Assembly: GCF_000430785.1 (NCBI RefSeq)
Contig: NZ_AUMR01000028.1
Span: 21,628 to 85,627 of the forward strand
DNA: 64,000 bases
DNA from: Ectobacillus panaciterrae DSM 19096
GTDB lineage: Bacteria; Bacillota; Bacilli; Bacillales; Bacillaceae_G
Reading direction: 5' to 3'
Part shown: positions 53,216 to 62,157 of the stretch, one piece after another
Position numbering within the stretch: the first letter of the stretch is position 1
How the letters are laid out: each line of letters starts with the position of its first letter
Position numbers and translations under genes: made by a program
Notes under the pieces: model-generated
Databases searched by the model: none
Seen by the model: the letters and a program-made list of their open reading frames with translations, nothing else
What the model was told of the DNA's origin: nothing

Positions 53216-54028
53216 ATGACAACGTACAAAGCGCTAACAATCGCGGGTTCTGACAGCGGCGGCGGTGCGGGCATTCAGGCTGACTTAAAAACATTCCAAG
53301 AGCTGAAAGTATTCGGAATGTCAGCTTTAACGGCAGTAACGGCGCAAAATACGCTAGGCGTGCAAGGGGTATATCCGATGTCTGTGGAAGCAGTGGCGGA
53401 ACAAATTGAATCTATTGGTGCAGATCTTGGAGCGGACGCTGTGAAAACAGGTATGCTGTTCAGCAGCGAGATTATTCATGCTGTGGCGGAGAAAATTCGT
53501 AAATTTGGCTGGAAAAACGTAGTTGTTGATCCTGTAATGATTGCAAAGGGAGGTGCGTCTCTTCTGCAACAAGAAGCTGTGCGGGCGTTAAAAGAAGAGC
53601 TTTTGCCGATCGCAACTGTAGTTACGCCGAATATTCCGGAAGCTGAAGCGTTGACTGGCCTGAGCATTGCCACGCTTGAAGAGCGGCAGCGCGCAGCAAA
53701 ATATTTGCATGACCTTGGTGTACAGTATGTTGTAATAAAAGGCGGGCATGACCTGCAAGAAGAAGCAATTGACCTGCTGTATGATGGTCATGAGTTTACC
53801 TATTATACAAGCAAAAGGGTGGAGACAAAAAACACGCATGGTACGGGATGTACGTTTGCAGCGGCCATTGCGGCGAGCCTTGCAAAAGGAAAGAGCGTGC
53901 AATCCGCGGTTCAAACAGCGAAGGATTTTATTCAAGCGGCGATTGAAGACCAGCTTGGCATCGGAAACGGCCACGGCCCGACGAACCACTGGGCGTACCA
54001 AAGCAGAACAGAAAAGGTGAACAGCTAA
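53216..54028 (+). CDS. thiD: Hydroxymethylpyrimidine/phosphomethylpyrimidine kinase ThiD
   Basis: A 270-residue kinase making HMP-pyrophosphate in two steps. [20 protein letters not shown] in parts near 9-27, [11 protein letters not shown] near 104-114 and the catalytic loop [14 protein letters not shown] near 208-221 are diagnostic. The ATG at 53216 follows AGGAGAGTG. Its stop codon overlaps the thiE start (TAATG). Confidence 0.95.
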   Translation: MTTYKALTIAGSDSGGGAGIQADLKTFQELKVFGMSALTAVTAQNTLGVQGVYPMSVEAVAEQIESIGADLGADAVKTGMLFSSEIIHAVAEKIRKFGWKNVVVDPVMIAKGGASLLQQEAVRALKEELLPIATVVTPNIPEAEALTGLSIATLEERQRAAKYLHDLGVQYVVIKGGHDLQEEAIDLLYDGHEFTYYTSKRVETKNTHGTGCTFAAAIAASLAKGKSVQSAVQTAKDFIQAAIEDQLGIGNGHGPTNHWAYQSRTEKVNS

Positions 54029-54687
54029 TGACACGAATTTTATCCGATCATATGAGAGAACTGCTTCGCGTGTATTTTATCGCGGGCAGCAACAATTGCC
54101 ATAAAGATTTACGTGAAGTTGTAAGTGAAGCTATTGACGGCGGCATTACATTATTTCAATTCCGTGAAAAAGGAAAAGGTGCACTGACAGGAGAGGAAAA
54201 GTATAGGCTTGCAAAAGAGGTACAGCAAATCTGTAAGAGCCGGGGGATTCCTTTTATCGTAAACGATGATGTAGAGATGGCGCTTGCTTTAGATGCTGAC
54301 GGTGTGCATATCGGACAAGATGATGAAACGGCAGACAGCGTCCGCGAGAAGATCGGAAACAAAATATTGGGTGTATCTGTTCATAACTTGGAAGAAGCGC
54401 AGCGGGCCATTAGACAAGGTGCGGATTATTTTGGGGTAGGTCCTGTTTTTCCGACGCAGTCCAAGGAAGATGCGCAGCAAGCAAAAGGCACAACTGTAAT
54501 TGAAGCGATCAGGAAAAACGGTATAGATATGCCGATCGTAGGAATCGGCGGCATCAGTGTTGATAATGCTTCTATTGTTATGCGCGGCGGAGCGGACGGC
54601 GTTTCCGTTATTTCCGCTATCAGTCAGGCAGCGTCCGTTTCTGAAAGCGCTAAGGAATTAAGAGCAGCTATTTTGGAAAAAGAATAA
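54028..54687 (+). CDS. thiE: Thiamine-phosphate synthase ThiE
   Basis: A 219-residue TIM-barrel enzyme joining HMP-PP and thiazole phosphate. FQFREKGKG near 44-52, the metal aspartate in [22 protein letters not shown] near 73-94, [13 protein letters not shown] near 131-143 and GIGGIS near 171 are all family motifs. Last gene of the operon; together the three genes convert salvaged or supplied thiazole and HMP to thiamine phosphate, with no thiazole or HMP synthesis genes nearby. Confidence 0.95.
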   Translation: MTRILSDHMRELLRVYFIAGSNNCHKDLREVVSEAIDGGITLFQFREKGKGALTGEEKYRLAKEVQQICKSRGIPFIVNDDVEMALALDADGVHIGQDDETADSVREKIGNKILGVSVHNLEEAQRAIRQGADYFGVGPVFPTQSKEDAQQAKGTTVIEAIRKNGIDMPIVGIGGISVDNASIVMRGGADGVSVISAISQAASVSESAKELRAAILEKE

Positions 54688-54696
54688 GAGAAGAAA

Positions 54697-54731
54697 AAAA
54701 CGCTTGGATGTGCTTCCGGCGTTTTTTTGTT
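54697..54731 (+). terminator. Terminator of thiMDE
   Basis: AAAAACGC / GCGTTTTTTTG with an imperfect inner stem. Confidence 0.75.
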
Positions 54732-54882
54732 TGCTTCTAGTATTATTTCCTATCTTTTAGAAATTTTTGTATACTCTTATTAAGAGGTACAGCTGATCTC
54801 ACTCAAACCGTCCATAATATTTGAGTACGTGCGAGAAGAGTGACGGACAACAAAAAAGATTTATATATGGGAGGGTTATATA

Positions 54883-56115
54883 ATGACTCAATTTCAAGAG
54901 AAGGTAGAAAAGTATGCCGAGCTTGCGGTGCGCGTCGGCGTAAATGTCCAGCCAGGACAAACGCTTATCGTAAACGCTCCGCTTGAAGCGGCGCCCTTCG
55001 TACGTCTTGTAGCGAAAAAAGCATACGCAGCGGGAGCAAAAAATGTTCATGTAGAGTGGAACGATGATGAATTAACACGTACGAAATATGAAGATGCACC
55101 TGATGAAGCATTTACAGAATATCCAATGTGGAAAGCAAAAGGATTTGAAGAGATGGTGGAAAATGGTGCGGGTGTTCTTTCCGTTTACGCGCCAAACCCT
55201 GATCTTCTGAAGGGAATTGACCCGCAGCGTATTTCCAATGCAAACAAAACAGCAGGAACAGCGTTGAAAAAATATCGCAGCTATATGATGGCGGATAAGG
55301 CACGCTGGTCTATCGTAACTGTACCGACAAAGGCATCTGTTGCAAAAATTTTCCCTGAGCTTTCAGAAGAAGAAGGTACTGAAAAGCTGTGGGATGCAAT
55401 TTTTCGTATTAACCGCATCGATAAAGAAAATCCGGTCGAAGCGTGGAAAGAACATAACGCAACTTTAAAACAAAAAGGAGCGTACTTGAATGCCAAGCAA
55501 TATAAGCAGCTTGTATACGAGGCACCTGGCACAAATTTGACTGTAGATCTTCCGGAGAATCATATATGGAAAGGCGGCGGTTCTGTTAGTGAGCAGGGCA
55601 TTGCGTTCAATCCGAACATGCCGACAGAGGAAGTTTACACGATGCCGCATAGAAACGGTGTAAACGGCATAGTGCAAAGCACAAAGCCGCTGAACTATGC
55701 AGGCAACTTAATCGATAACTTTACATTAACATTTGAAAACGGAAAAGTAGTGGATTTCACAGCGGAATCCGGCTATGAAACATTACAGCTCTTATTGGAT
55801 ACAGATGAAGGAGCGCGTCATTTAGGAGAAATCGCACTTGTGCCGCATCGGTCTCCAATCTCTGCTTCGGGCTTGATTTTCTACAACACGTTATATGATG
55901 AAAACGCATCCAATCACTTGGCGCTTGGCGAAGCGTATCCGGTGAATTTGGAGAACGGGACATCCATGACGGAAGAAGAGCTGCGGGAGCGCGGCGCGAA
56001 CAAGAGTCTCGTGCATGAGGATTTCATGATTGGTTCTGCGGATATGAATATTGACGGCATTACGAAAGAAGGCGAACGCGAACCGATTTTCCGCAATGGA
56101 AATTGGGCGTTTTAA
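54883..56115 (+). CDS. ampS: M29-family aminopeptidase
   Basis: A 410-residue cytosolic metallo-aminopeptidase of the thermophilic M29 (AmpS/AmpT) family. Metal ligands are in the C-terminal half: FNPNMPTEEVYTMPHR near 243-258 (E and H), GEIALVPHRSPIS near 312-324, and EDFMIGSADMNIDG near 378-391. Length is as usual for the family. GGAGGG lies nine bases before the ATG. Monocistronic. Confidence 0.93.
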   Translation: MTQFQEKVEKYAELAVRVGVNVQPGQTLIVNAPLEAAPFVRLVAKKAYAAGAKNVHVEWNDDELTRTKYEDAPDEAFTEYPMWKAKGFEEMVENGAGVLSVYAPNPDLLKGIDPQRISNANKTAGTALKKYRSYMMADKARWSIVTVPTKASVAKIFPELSEEEGTEKLWDAIFRINRIDKENPVEAWKEHNATLKQKGAYLNAKQYKQLVYEAPGTNLTVDLPENHIWKGGGSVSEQGIAFNPNMPTEEVYTMPHRNGVNGIVQSTKPLNYAGNLIDNFTLTFENGKVVDFTAESGYETLQLLLDTDEGARHLGEIALVPHRSPISASGLIFYNTLYDENASNHLALGEAYPVNLENGTSMTEEELRERGANKSLVHEDFMIGSADMNIDGITKEGEREPIFRNGNWAF

Positions 56116-56128
56116 TGAGATAATATGA

Positions 56129-56164
56129 GAAAAGCAACTCCTGTTTATGGGAGTTGCTTTTCTG
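56129..56164 (+). terminator. Terminator after ampS
   Basis: AGAAAAGCAACTCC / GGGAGTTGCTTTTCT with loop TGTTTAT. Confidence 0.9.
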
Positions 56165-56194
56165 TTTGGTTCACGATGGGCAAAATCCAACTTC

Positions 56195-56223
56195 ATGTCG
56201 AAATTATAAATAATTTATATATA
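56195..56223 (-). repeat. Inverted left-end relic next to repeat C2
   Basis: ATGTCGAAATTATAAAT then TTATATA is the reverse complement of the type A/C left end (TATATAAATGATTTATAATT and TTCGACAT). It shares its TATATA with copy C2, giving a head-to-head junction. Confidence 0.7.
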
Positions 56224-56392
56224 ACTGATTTATAATTTCGACATATGAACCGCTGCTGTACAGAACCAAAGCCTGCACTCGCTTCTTCTCTCATCCTTGT
56301 ATGGGACAGGAACAGGGTTTGACCGCTTCTATGCTCCGCCGGATGCTCTTTCCTCACTACAAAAAGACGGTTTTTTTATTCAGTTGTATATA
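56218..56392 (+). repeat. Intergenic repeat type C, copy C2
   Basis: TATATAACTGATTTATAATT to TTTTATTCAGTTGTATATA; core GTATGGGACAGGAACAGGGT, and a short deletion compared with C1. The terminal pair CTGAT / TCAG changed on one side, as in copy A2. Confidence 0.86.
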
Positions 56393-56428
56393 GCATATAT
56401 ACTCAGTTTGTTAATATTGTTTAAAACA

Positions 56429-57037
56429 TTACTTCTGTCTCTCAAGAGACACAAATAGAGCTGTTTGAGTAATAATCTTTACAATCGTCTTTGCAAGATT
56501 CATAACGGTATACAACCGAGTATCATTTAAAAATTGGGATGTTGGCAAAGAGTCTATATAGTTAACCATTCCTTTAATATGATAATCTCCCACTTCAGGT
56601 AAAGTTTTCTCAAGAGCTTTTCCTGGCAGAAGAGGGCCCTCTTTAAAAATAACGTAACCCACTTGATTTTGATCTCCCAAACAAGCATCGATACTAACAA
56701 TAAGTGGCTTCACAAATTGTTTATTGATTTCTTTCAATGTTGATTTTAAATTAAGTGCATGAACAGGTGATTCTAACGTTCCGTAAACACGATAAGGAAT
56801 TTGATTTTCTTTGAGCATCGTTCCTACTAAAGGACCTAGAGAGTCTCCTACATAGCGATCTGACCCGATGCATAAAAAGATAATCTCTTCTTCCTCACAT
56901 GATGAATTTTGAATAATTTCTTTGATTTTAAGCGCTATTGTTTCAATTTCTTTTTCTTTTGTTCTTTCGTTGGGTTTCGCATAATAAAACGTTCTTTCTC
57001 GATCTTCTCTCTCTTTCCCGTTATAAAAAGGGCACAT
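56429..57037 (-). CDS. yyaC: Spore protein YyaC (DUF1256)
   Basis: A 202-residue protein matching YyaC: IIFLCIGSDRYVGDSLGPLVGTML in parts (about 62-85), VYGTLESPVHALNL near 93-106, IVSIDACLGDQNQVGYV near 120-136. The fold resembles germination protease GPR, so a spore protease role is proposed for the family. The ATG at 57037 follows GAGGGGGAT; the longer TTG frame starting at 57070 lacks a site. It follows repeat C2 at its 3' side. Confidence 0.9.
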   Translation of the reverse strand: MCPFYNGKEREDRERTFYYAKPNERTKEKEIETIALKIKEIIQNSSCEEEEIIFLCIGSDRYVGDSLGPLVGTMLKENQIPYRVYGTLESPVHALNLKSTLKEINKQFVKPLIVSIDACLGDQNQVGYVIFKEGPLLPGKALEKTLPEVGDYHIKGMVNYIDSLPTSQFLNDTRLYTVMNLAKTIVKIITQTALFVSLERQK

Positions 57038-57274
57038 CCCTATCCCCCTCACTTTGTTTGCGGTATACAATCAGATAAAAAAGTTGTTTAAATAATTAAA
57101 CAGCCCAAAAGAAAGTCAAAATACTGAAAAATTAAGCTAATGCCGAGGGTGTAAGTAAAGAAATTGAATCAATAAATTTCTAAAATGTTTTGATATTAGT
57201 ATTATATATTCCTATCCCTTATAATGGATAGTGATTTAATATACACAGAGAACGGTGAGGGGTACCAAGTATAT

Positions 57275-58102
57275 ATGAAAAAATTAACAGCGATGCTATG
57301 TATGTTTGCTCTTTTATTTATGGCTGCTTGCAGCTCGAAGTATGAGCAGTATATTGATTCTGGGATGAGTGCGCTAAAGGAAGATCAGTATAAAGATGCT
57401 GCCGCTCATTTTAAAAAGGCAGAAAAAGAGAAAAGCACAGATGAAGTAAAGAAATATATACAAGCGGCACAAACTATGCAGCAAAGTGTACAAGCGCTTG
57501 ATGAAGGAAAGAAGGAAGAGGCTGTATCTCATGCGGAAAAAATTACAAAATCTCATGAATCCTCTAAGGCTATGGACATCTTGAAGCCAAAAGCACAGGA
57601 TCTTATTAATAAAGTAAAGAAATGGGATTTACAAGTGAAGGACATGAGTGCGAAGCTTGAAAAAGCAAGAATACTGGCAGATGAAAAAAAATACGAGGAA
57701 GCGGAAGCAATTTTAAAAGAGCTGTCTGGCACAACGTCCGCAAGTGAACAAGTGCAAGAAATCGCGCAGGAATCTACAGAACTTTGGCAGCAAATTGAGC
57801 GGGAAAAAGGAAGTGCAGGCACTACAGAACCAAATCAAAGTACAGAAATCCCTGCGCCGCCCAAACCCGCTTCAGGACAGAAGCTCACACCAAAGCAAGG
57901 TGAAGATCTTATTCGGGCTTATATGAAAATCCCGGCCAACTCTTCTATTATAGTAGAACAGCAGCAGGATAACGAAAAGGGGCACTATGTGTTTCACGTA
58001 TATGAAAAGGTAAGCGACCCGAACACGCCTCATAATGCGACAATGGGATACTATGCAGTAAATCCGGAGACGGGAGAAGTCTATAACGATTTAATGCCGT
58101 AA
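57275..58102 (+). CDS. Lipoprotein with helical TPR-like region
   Basis: A 275-residue exported lipoprotein. The signal peptide ends in LFMAAC with lipidated Cys19. Residues 25-165 are charged helices with TPR-like spacing (ALKEDQYKDAAAHFKKAE; ARILADEKKYEEAEAILKEL), then a proline/threonine-rich linker (about 180-205) and a C-terminal domain ending GYYAVNPETGEVYNDLM, reminiscent of PepSY-like or DUF domains in surface lipoproteins. Function unknown. The start at 57275 is set by the signal peptide; GGTGAGGGG lies rather far upstream (12 bases). Confidence 0.8.
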   Translation: MKKLTAMLCMFALLFMAACSSKYEQYIDSGMSALKEDQYKDAAAHFKKAEKEKSTDEVKKYIQAAQTMQQSVQALDEGKKEEAVSHAEKITKSHESSKAMDILKPKAQDLINKVKKWDLQVKDMSAKLEKARILADEKKYEEAEAILKELSGTTSASEQVQEIAQESTELWQQIEREKGSAGTTEPNQSTEIPAPPKPASGQKLTPKQGEDLIRAYMKIPANSSIIVEQQQDNEKGHYVFHVYEKVSDPNTPHNATMGYYAVNPETGEVYNDLMP

Positions 58103-58145
58103 CAAATGAGACGATGCATAGCCATCGTCTCATTTGTTGTTTTGT
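58102..58145 (+). terminator. Terminator after the lipoprotein gene
   Basis: A 15-bp stem, ACAAATGAGACGATG / CATCGTCTCATTTGT, loop CATAGC, followed by TGTTTTGT. Confidence 0.9.
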
Positions 58146-58315
58146 AAACGAAAAAAGAAAAAATTTGAAAAACCGGAAAATAGCAGAGGAAAAATTCCGT
58201 TTAAAATGATTGAATATACTGCAAATACAGGCTTGCAGAAACTGGAAAATCATGTTAAGGTTTTACTGTATCCGTTATGTTTGGATAACGATTATTAAAG
58301 GAGTGGAAGGGTTAC

Positions 58316-58354
58316 ATGATACGACCTGTTGTTCTTCAAATGGTTTTAGCGTGA
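58316..58354 (+). CDS. Putative leader peptide upstream of the ABC-F gene
   Basis: A 12-codon ORF, MIRPVVLQMVLA, behind AAAGGAGTGGAAGGG at a sensible distance. It lies 120 bases upstream of an intrinsic terminator and 224 upstream of the ABC-F gene. The position, size and strong ribosome-binding site fit a regulatory leader peptide whose stalled ribosome would change folding downstream. Confidence 0.6.
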   Translation: MIRPVVLQMVLA

Positions 58355-58473
58355 AATTGGTGAACTATGCCTATTTTTACGAAATAAACCGACCGAAAGA
58401 CAACAGAGGAATACCCTTATCCTTTTTTACTATAATATTTTCTTGCCTTGTAGCATGGAAATGGACAGTACAT

Positions 58474-58503
58474 GGGTAAAGCGGCCTCGCTTTACCCTTT
58501 TTT
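58474..58503 (+). terminator. Terminator in the ABC-F leader, probable attenuator
   Basis: GGGTAAAGCG / CGCTTTACCC with loop GCCT and six T. It lies before, not after, the ABC-F gene and no other gene ends here, so it should control read-through into that gene. Confidence 0.82.
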
Positions 58504-58577
58504 GTGCAGGGAGAAGTGTACTTATTTTTCTTTGTTTGTGTTTCGGTTGGAATACGAAACGAAAAGGAGAGAAAAAC

Positions 58578-60125
58578 ATGAGTATTCTTCATGTCGAAGG
58601 ATTGACACATATGTACGGAGATAAAATAGTATTTCAAAATGTGTCCTTTCGTCTGCTTCGCGGCGAGCACGTCGGATTAGTGGGACCGAACGGAGCAGGC
58701 AAGTCAACATTGCTGCGTATATTGACTGGAGAAATTGTACCGGACGCAGGTACAATGCAGTGGTTTCCAAATTTGAAAATAGGCTTTTTGCAACAGCATG
58801 CCGATTTACAAAAAGGCATGCATGTCAGAAAGTATTTACAAAGTGCGTTTTCCCGTCTGTATGAAGCAGAACAGTCCATGTACGAAACAACAGAACGGAT
58901 GGGGCTTGCAGATGAAACGGAGCTGGAGAAGTTGTTGAATCAATATGCAAAGCTTCAAGATGTACTGGATCAGCATGATTTTTACAGTCTGGATGCAAGG
59001 ATAGAAGAGGTGGCGGGCGGTCTGGGGCTCGTTGATATCGGGATGGAACGGGACGTCAATGAATTGAGCGGCGGGCAGCGAACGAAGCTTCTTCTCGGAA
59101 AGCTTCTTTTGGAGCAGCCGGATATTCTGTTGCTTGATGAGCCGACTAACTATTTGGATACGGCGCATATTGCATGGCTGACGGATTATTTGAGAAGCTA
59201 TCCGCATGCTTTTGTTCTTATTTCGCATGATACACGATTCTTAAATGATGTCACAACAGTCATCTATCATATGGAGCATCACATATTAACAGGGTATATC
59301 GGGAACTATGCTGCATTTATAGCTGCATATGAATTTCGCAAACAGCAAATCCATATCGCTTACAGCCGTCAGCAAAAGGAAATTCAAAAGCTGGAAACGT
59401 ATGTGCAAAAGAATAAGGTGCGCGCTTCTACTTCCAAGCAGGCGAAGAGCCGCGAAAAGGTACTGCAGAAAATCGACCGCATTGAAAAGCCGAAAGGACT
59501 GCCGCGTCCGAAATTTTCGTTTTCAGTCAGTACAGAACCGGTGAGTATAGTGTTAGAAGCACAAAATTTACAGGTGGGATATGGAGATCCGCTGTTCCCG
59601 GCTATTGATTTACGATTGAAAAGAGGAGAGAAGGTTGCATTGGTCGGTCATAACGGCATCGGCAAAACCACTACATTGAAAACATTGCTTGGTCAGCTAC
59701 CTGCATTAGGCGGCATTGTAAAGCTTGGAGATCGCGTAAAACCTGCTTACTTTGTCCAGGAGACTTCATCTTCTTCGCAATCTGCATTAGAAGAGATATG
59801 GTCCATGCATCCAGGATTGGCTCAAAAGGAAGTGCGGCAAGCTTTGGCGCGCTGTGGTTTACGGACTGAGCACATCTATCAGCCCCTTCATTCGCTGAGC
59901 GGCGGTGAACAGACAAAAGTGAGATTGTGTGAATTGATGCTTTCCGACAGCAATTGGCTTCTGCTGGACGAACCGACAAACCATCTTGATACGGAAGCGA
60001 AAGAGGTGTTGGCATTCGCGCTTAAAGCGTATGCCGGAACAGTGATTCTCGTTTCTCATGAGCCTTCCTTTTACGAAAACTGGGTAACCGAAGTGTGGGA
60101 TGTAGAGAAGTGGCGTGCGAACTAA
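58578..60125 (+). CDS. ABC-F family ATPase (ribosome-associated, possible antibiotic resistance type)
   Basis: A 515-residue soluble protein with two ABC domains and no membrane part. First: Walker A GPNGAGKST at 36-44, signature LSGGQRTK near 156-163, Walker B LLLDEPTNYLD near 176-186. Linker (about 245-310) is basic and helical (KLETYVQKNKVRASTSKQAK). Second: GHNGIGKTT near 357-365, LSGGEQTKVR near 440-449, LLLDEPTNHLD near 460-470. ABC-F proteins act on the ribosomal E site and protect from antibiotics or relieve stalling. Leader attenuation upstream favours the antibiotic-responsive group. The ATG at 58578 follows AAAAGGAGAG; the upstream frame would include the terminator. Confidence 0.92.
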   Translation: MSILHVEGLTHMYGDKIVFQNVSFRLLRGEHVGLVGPNGAGKSTLLRILTGEIVPDAGTMQWFPNLKIGFLQQHADLQKGMHVRKYLQSAFSRLYEAEQSMYETTERMGLADETELEKLLNQYAKLQDVLDQHDFYSLDARIEEVAGGLGLVDIGMERDVNELSGGQRTKLLLGKLLLEQPDILLLDEPTNYLDTAHIAWLTDYLRSYPHAFVLISHDTRFLNDVTTVIYHMEHHILTGYIGNYAAFIAAYEFRKQQIHIAYSRQQKEIQKLETYVQKNKVRASTSKQAKSREKVLQKIDRIEKPKGLPRPKFSFSVSTEPVSIVLEAQNLQVGYGDPLFPAIDLRLKRGEKVALVGHNGIGKTTTLKTLLGQLPALGGIVKLGDRVKPAYFVQETSSSSQSALEEIWSMHPGLAQKEVRQALARCGLRTEHIYQPLHSLSGGEQTKVRLCELMLSDSNWLLLDEPTNHLDTEAKEVLAFALKAYAGTVILVSHEPSFYENWVTEVWDVEKWRAN

Positions 60126-60129
60126 TAAG

Positions 60130-60166
60130 TAAAAGACAGCTTGCGATAAGCAGGCTGTCTTTTGCT
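60130..60166 (+). terminator. Terminator after the ABC-F gene
   Basis: AAAAGACAGC / GCTGTCTTTT with an inner TGC/GCA pairing. Confidence 0.85.
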
Positions 60167-60235
60167 GCGTGAAACGTGTCTTTTCAATGGGAAAACTATA
60201 CAATATAAGTAGAACCCCTATAAGGATGTGATGAG

Positions 60236-60607
60236 ATGGACGTATTTTTTGCTATTGCTGAAGAACGCATTCGTCAGTCTGTAAGAAATGGAGATTTTGA
60301 TGATCTTCCAGGGAAAGGAAAGCCTCTCCAACTGGAGGACTTGTCCGGTGTTCCGGAAGAGCTTCGTATGAGCTATAAAATTTTGAAGAACGCAGGTATG
60401 ATTCCTGAAGAGATTCAGCTGAAAAAGGATATGTTGACACTAGAAGATTTGATTGCTTGCTGCAAGGATGAGAAAGAACGAGAGAGGCTGACGGAAAAGC
60501 TGAATGAAAAAACATTGCGATTCCAGCAGCTGATGGAAAAACGGCGGATGAAAGGAACATCTGCGTTCGGAATGTATCGGGAGAAGCTTCTTCGTAAGAT
60601 ACGCTAG
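60236..60607 (+). CDS. DUF1992 (DnaJ-related) protein
   Basis: A 123-residue protein matching the DUF1992 family: IAEERIRQSVRNGDFDDLPGKGKPL in parts at 7-30 and PEELRMSYKILKNAGMIPEE near 39-58. Members are the J-less relatives of DnaJ-C homologues; function unknown. The tail is charged and basic. AAGGATGTGATGAG precedes the ATG. Monocistronic; convergent with the YhfP-type gene. Confidence 0.88.
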   Translation: MDVFFAIAEERIRQSVRNGDFDDLPGKGKPLQLEDLSGVPEELRMSYKILKNAGMIPEEIQLKKDMLTLEDLIACCKDEKERERLTEKLNEKTLRFQQLMEKRRMKGTSAFGMYREKLLRKIR

Positions 60608-60612
60608 CTGTT

Positions 60613-60632
60613 AAACAAACGTTTGATTAAGG
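60613..60632. promoter_or_regulatory. Palindromic motif AACAAACGTTTGATTAA, copy 2
   Basis: TTAAACAAACGTTTGATTAA, just after the DUF1992 stop. Identical over 17 bases to the motif after the desaturase gene at 39253-39270. Confidence 0.5.
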
Positions 60633-60649
60633 AGAAATCTATGAAGAAA

Positions 60650-60680
60650 AAGGCTGCTTCCATTCCTGAAGCAGCCTTCT
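60650..60680. terminator. Bidirectional terminator between convergent genes
   Basis: AAGGCTGCTTC (60650-60660) pairs with GAAGCAGCCTT (60668-60678). T-rich or A-rich flanks on both sides. Confidence 0.85.
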
Positions 60681-60682
60681 TC

Positions 60683-61675
60683 TTATAATTTCACAATTGT
60701 TCTGCCGCGCACTTCAGCTTTTAGAATAGAAGCTAATGTGGCAGGCAGCTCGTCCAAGGTAATTTCGTTTCCGATATAGTTTAATAGCGCGTTTGGTTTT
60801 AAATCAGAAGCCATGCGTTTCCAAAGCTCCTTGCGTGTTTCCATCGGACAATATACAGAGTCGATTCCTAATAGATTCACACCCCTCAAAATGAATGGGA
60901 AGACAGTGGTCGCAACTGCCGTACCGCCCGTTAATCCGCTGACTGCAACAGAGCCGCCGTATTGAATGGTGCTTAAAATGGAAGCAAGTGTATCTCCGCC
61001 AACCGGATCTACCGCACCTGCCCAGCGCTGCTTTCCTAACGCGGGGATAGATTCCGGCGTAACATCCTTGCGAGTAATGATTTCTGCAGCTCCAATTGAT
61101 TTTAGGTATTCATGCTCGGACTCTTTGCCAGTACTCGCAACAACGTGGTAACCGCGCTTGGCCAGAATGGAAACTGCTGTGCTGCCGACGCCGCCTGTCG
61201 CACCTGTTACCAGAACCGGTCCTTTCTCTGGCATCAGTCCATTTTCTTCAAGCCGATGAACAGATAAAGCAGCAGTAAAGCCAGCCGTTCCGAACGCCAT
61301 CGCTTCCTTAAGAGTAAGCCCTTCTGGAAGAGGAACAACCCAATCTCCCTTGACTCTCGCAAATTCGCTAAAGCCGCCAAAGTGAGAAACGCCCAACTCA
61401 TAGCTTGTCACAATGACTTCATCACCCTCTTTAAAACGCGGGTCTCTTGAATCCGTGACAGTACCAGCTAAATCAATCCCCGGCACGAACGGATATGTTC
61501 TCACAATTTTGCCATTGGGCGAGGATGCAAGTCCGTCCTTGTAGTTCACGCTGGAATATACAACACGAATGGTTACGTCACCCTCAGGTAAATCAGATAG
61601 AGTAAGAGACTGAACTTTTACAGAAAACTCATGGTCGGTCTTGTTGACGACTAAAGCACGGAATGAATCGTTCAT
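60683..61675 (-). CDS. YhdH/YhfP-family (AcuI-like) NADPH oxidoreductase
   Basis: A 330-residue zinc-free medium-chain reductase of the YhdH/YhfP group, which includes acrylyl-CoA reductase AcuI. Landmarks: SSVNYKDGL near 41-49, PGIDLAGTV near 65-73, the nucleotide motif TGATGGVGS near 157-165, and IDSVYCPMETRKELW near 271-285. No zinc-ligand cysteines. A copy of the AACAAACRTTTGATTAA motif is about 55-70 bases upstream of the start, so it may be under a TetR-type repressor. CCTCC before the start (GGAGG on the coding strand) supports the ATG at 61675. Confidence 0.88.
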   Translation of the reverse strand: MNDSFRALVVNKTDHEFSVKVQSLTLSDLPEGDVTIRVVYSSVNYKDGLASSPNGKIVRTYPFVPGIDLAGTVTDSRDPRFKEGDEVIVTSYELGVSHFGGFSEFARVKGDWVVPLPEGLTLKEAMAFGTAGFTAALSVHRLEENGLMPEKGPVLVTGATGGVGSTAVSILAKRGYHVVASTGKESEHEYLKSIGAAEIITRKDVTPESIPALGKQRWAGAVDPVGGDTLASILSTIQYGGSVAVSGLTGGTAVATTVFPFILRGVNLLGIDSVYCPMETRKELWKRMASDLKPNALLNYIGNEITLDELPATLASILKAEVRGRTIVKL

Positions 61676-61730
61676 ACTAACACCTCCATAGGGGATATAA
61701 TTTTATTTTAGCTTGTGTGAGTGCATTATA

Positions 61731-61748
61731 ACAAACATTTGATTAAAG
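61731..61748. promoter_or_regulatory. Palindromic motif, copy 3, in the promoter region of the YhfP-type gene
   Basis: AACAAACATTTGATTAA differs by one base from the copies at 39253 and 60613. Position upstream of the oxidoreductase gene makes this the most promoter-like copy. Confidence 0.5.
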
Positions 61749-61868
61749 CAGCACTATTAACAGCTGCCTCTATTTGGTCAGCTGCACAGTTAAGGATAAA
61801 ACAAGAAAACATAAAAACTGAACAATCAGTAATGTAAGAAGCTGTTGGATGCCCAACAGCGTTTCTTT

Positions 61869-61888
61869 ATGTAAAAAACTTTTTACAT
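61869..61888 (+). promoter_or_regulatory. Palindromic operator 1 of the Xre gene
   Basis: ATGTAAAAAACTTTTTACAT: 9-base perfect arms around AC. It shares TGTAAAA / TTTTACA with operator 2. Confidence 0.65.
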
Positions 61889-61916
61889 GTTATTATTTAC
61901 CAATGTATACTGAGAG

Positions 61917-61934
61917 TGTAAAATATGTTTTACA
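61917..61934 (+). promoter_or_regulatory. Palindromic operator 2 of the Xre gene
   Basis: TGTAAAATATGTTTTACA: 7-base arms around TATG, 18 bases before the start codon at 61952 and next to the ribosome-binding site. Autorepression is inferred. Confidence 0.65.
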
Positions 61935-61951
61935 TATTAGGGGAGAATAAG

Positions 61952-62146
61952 ATGAAAAATCGAATTCATGAACTGCGCACGGAGCACAGCATTTCGCAGG
62001 ATGTGTTGGCGAAACGCTGCGGCGTTTCCAGACAAACCATCAATGCGATTGAAAATAACAAATATGATCCTAGCTTGGCGCTGGCTTTTCGGCTGGCGCA
62101 GGTGCTGGAGACGACGGTGGACGAGTTGTTTTTATACCGTACATAG
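61952..62146 (+). CDS. Small Xre/Cro-CI family regulator
   Basis: A 64-residue protein, essentially one helix-turn-helix domain: MKNRIHELRTEHSISQDVLAKR, then CGVSRQTINAIENNKYDPSL and the VDELF ending typical of the compact YgzD/YvaO-type regulators paired with membrane proteins. The ATG at 61952 follows AGGGGAGAATAAG; the frame to 61925 overlaps operator 2. It leads a three-gene cassette with two small membrane proteins and is flanked upstream by two palindromes. Confidence 0.88.
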   Translation: MKNRIHELRTEHSISQDVLAKRCGVSRQTINAIENNKYDPSLALAFRLAQVLETTVDELFLYRT

Positions 62147-62157
62147 GAGGAGAAGTG

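Noticed and set aside
60641..60688. 15-codon ORF MKKKAASIPEAAFFL with GGAG upstream
   Set aside because: It is the sequence of a bidirectional terminator read as codons.
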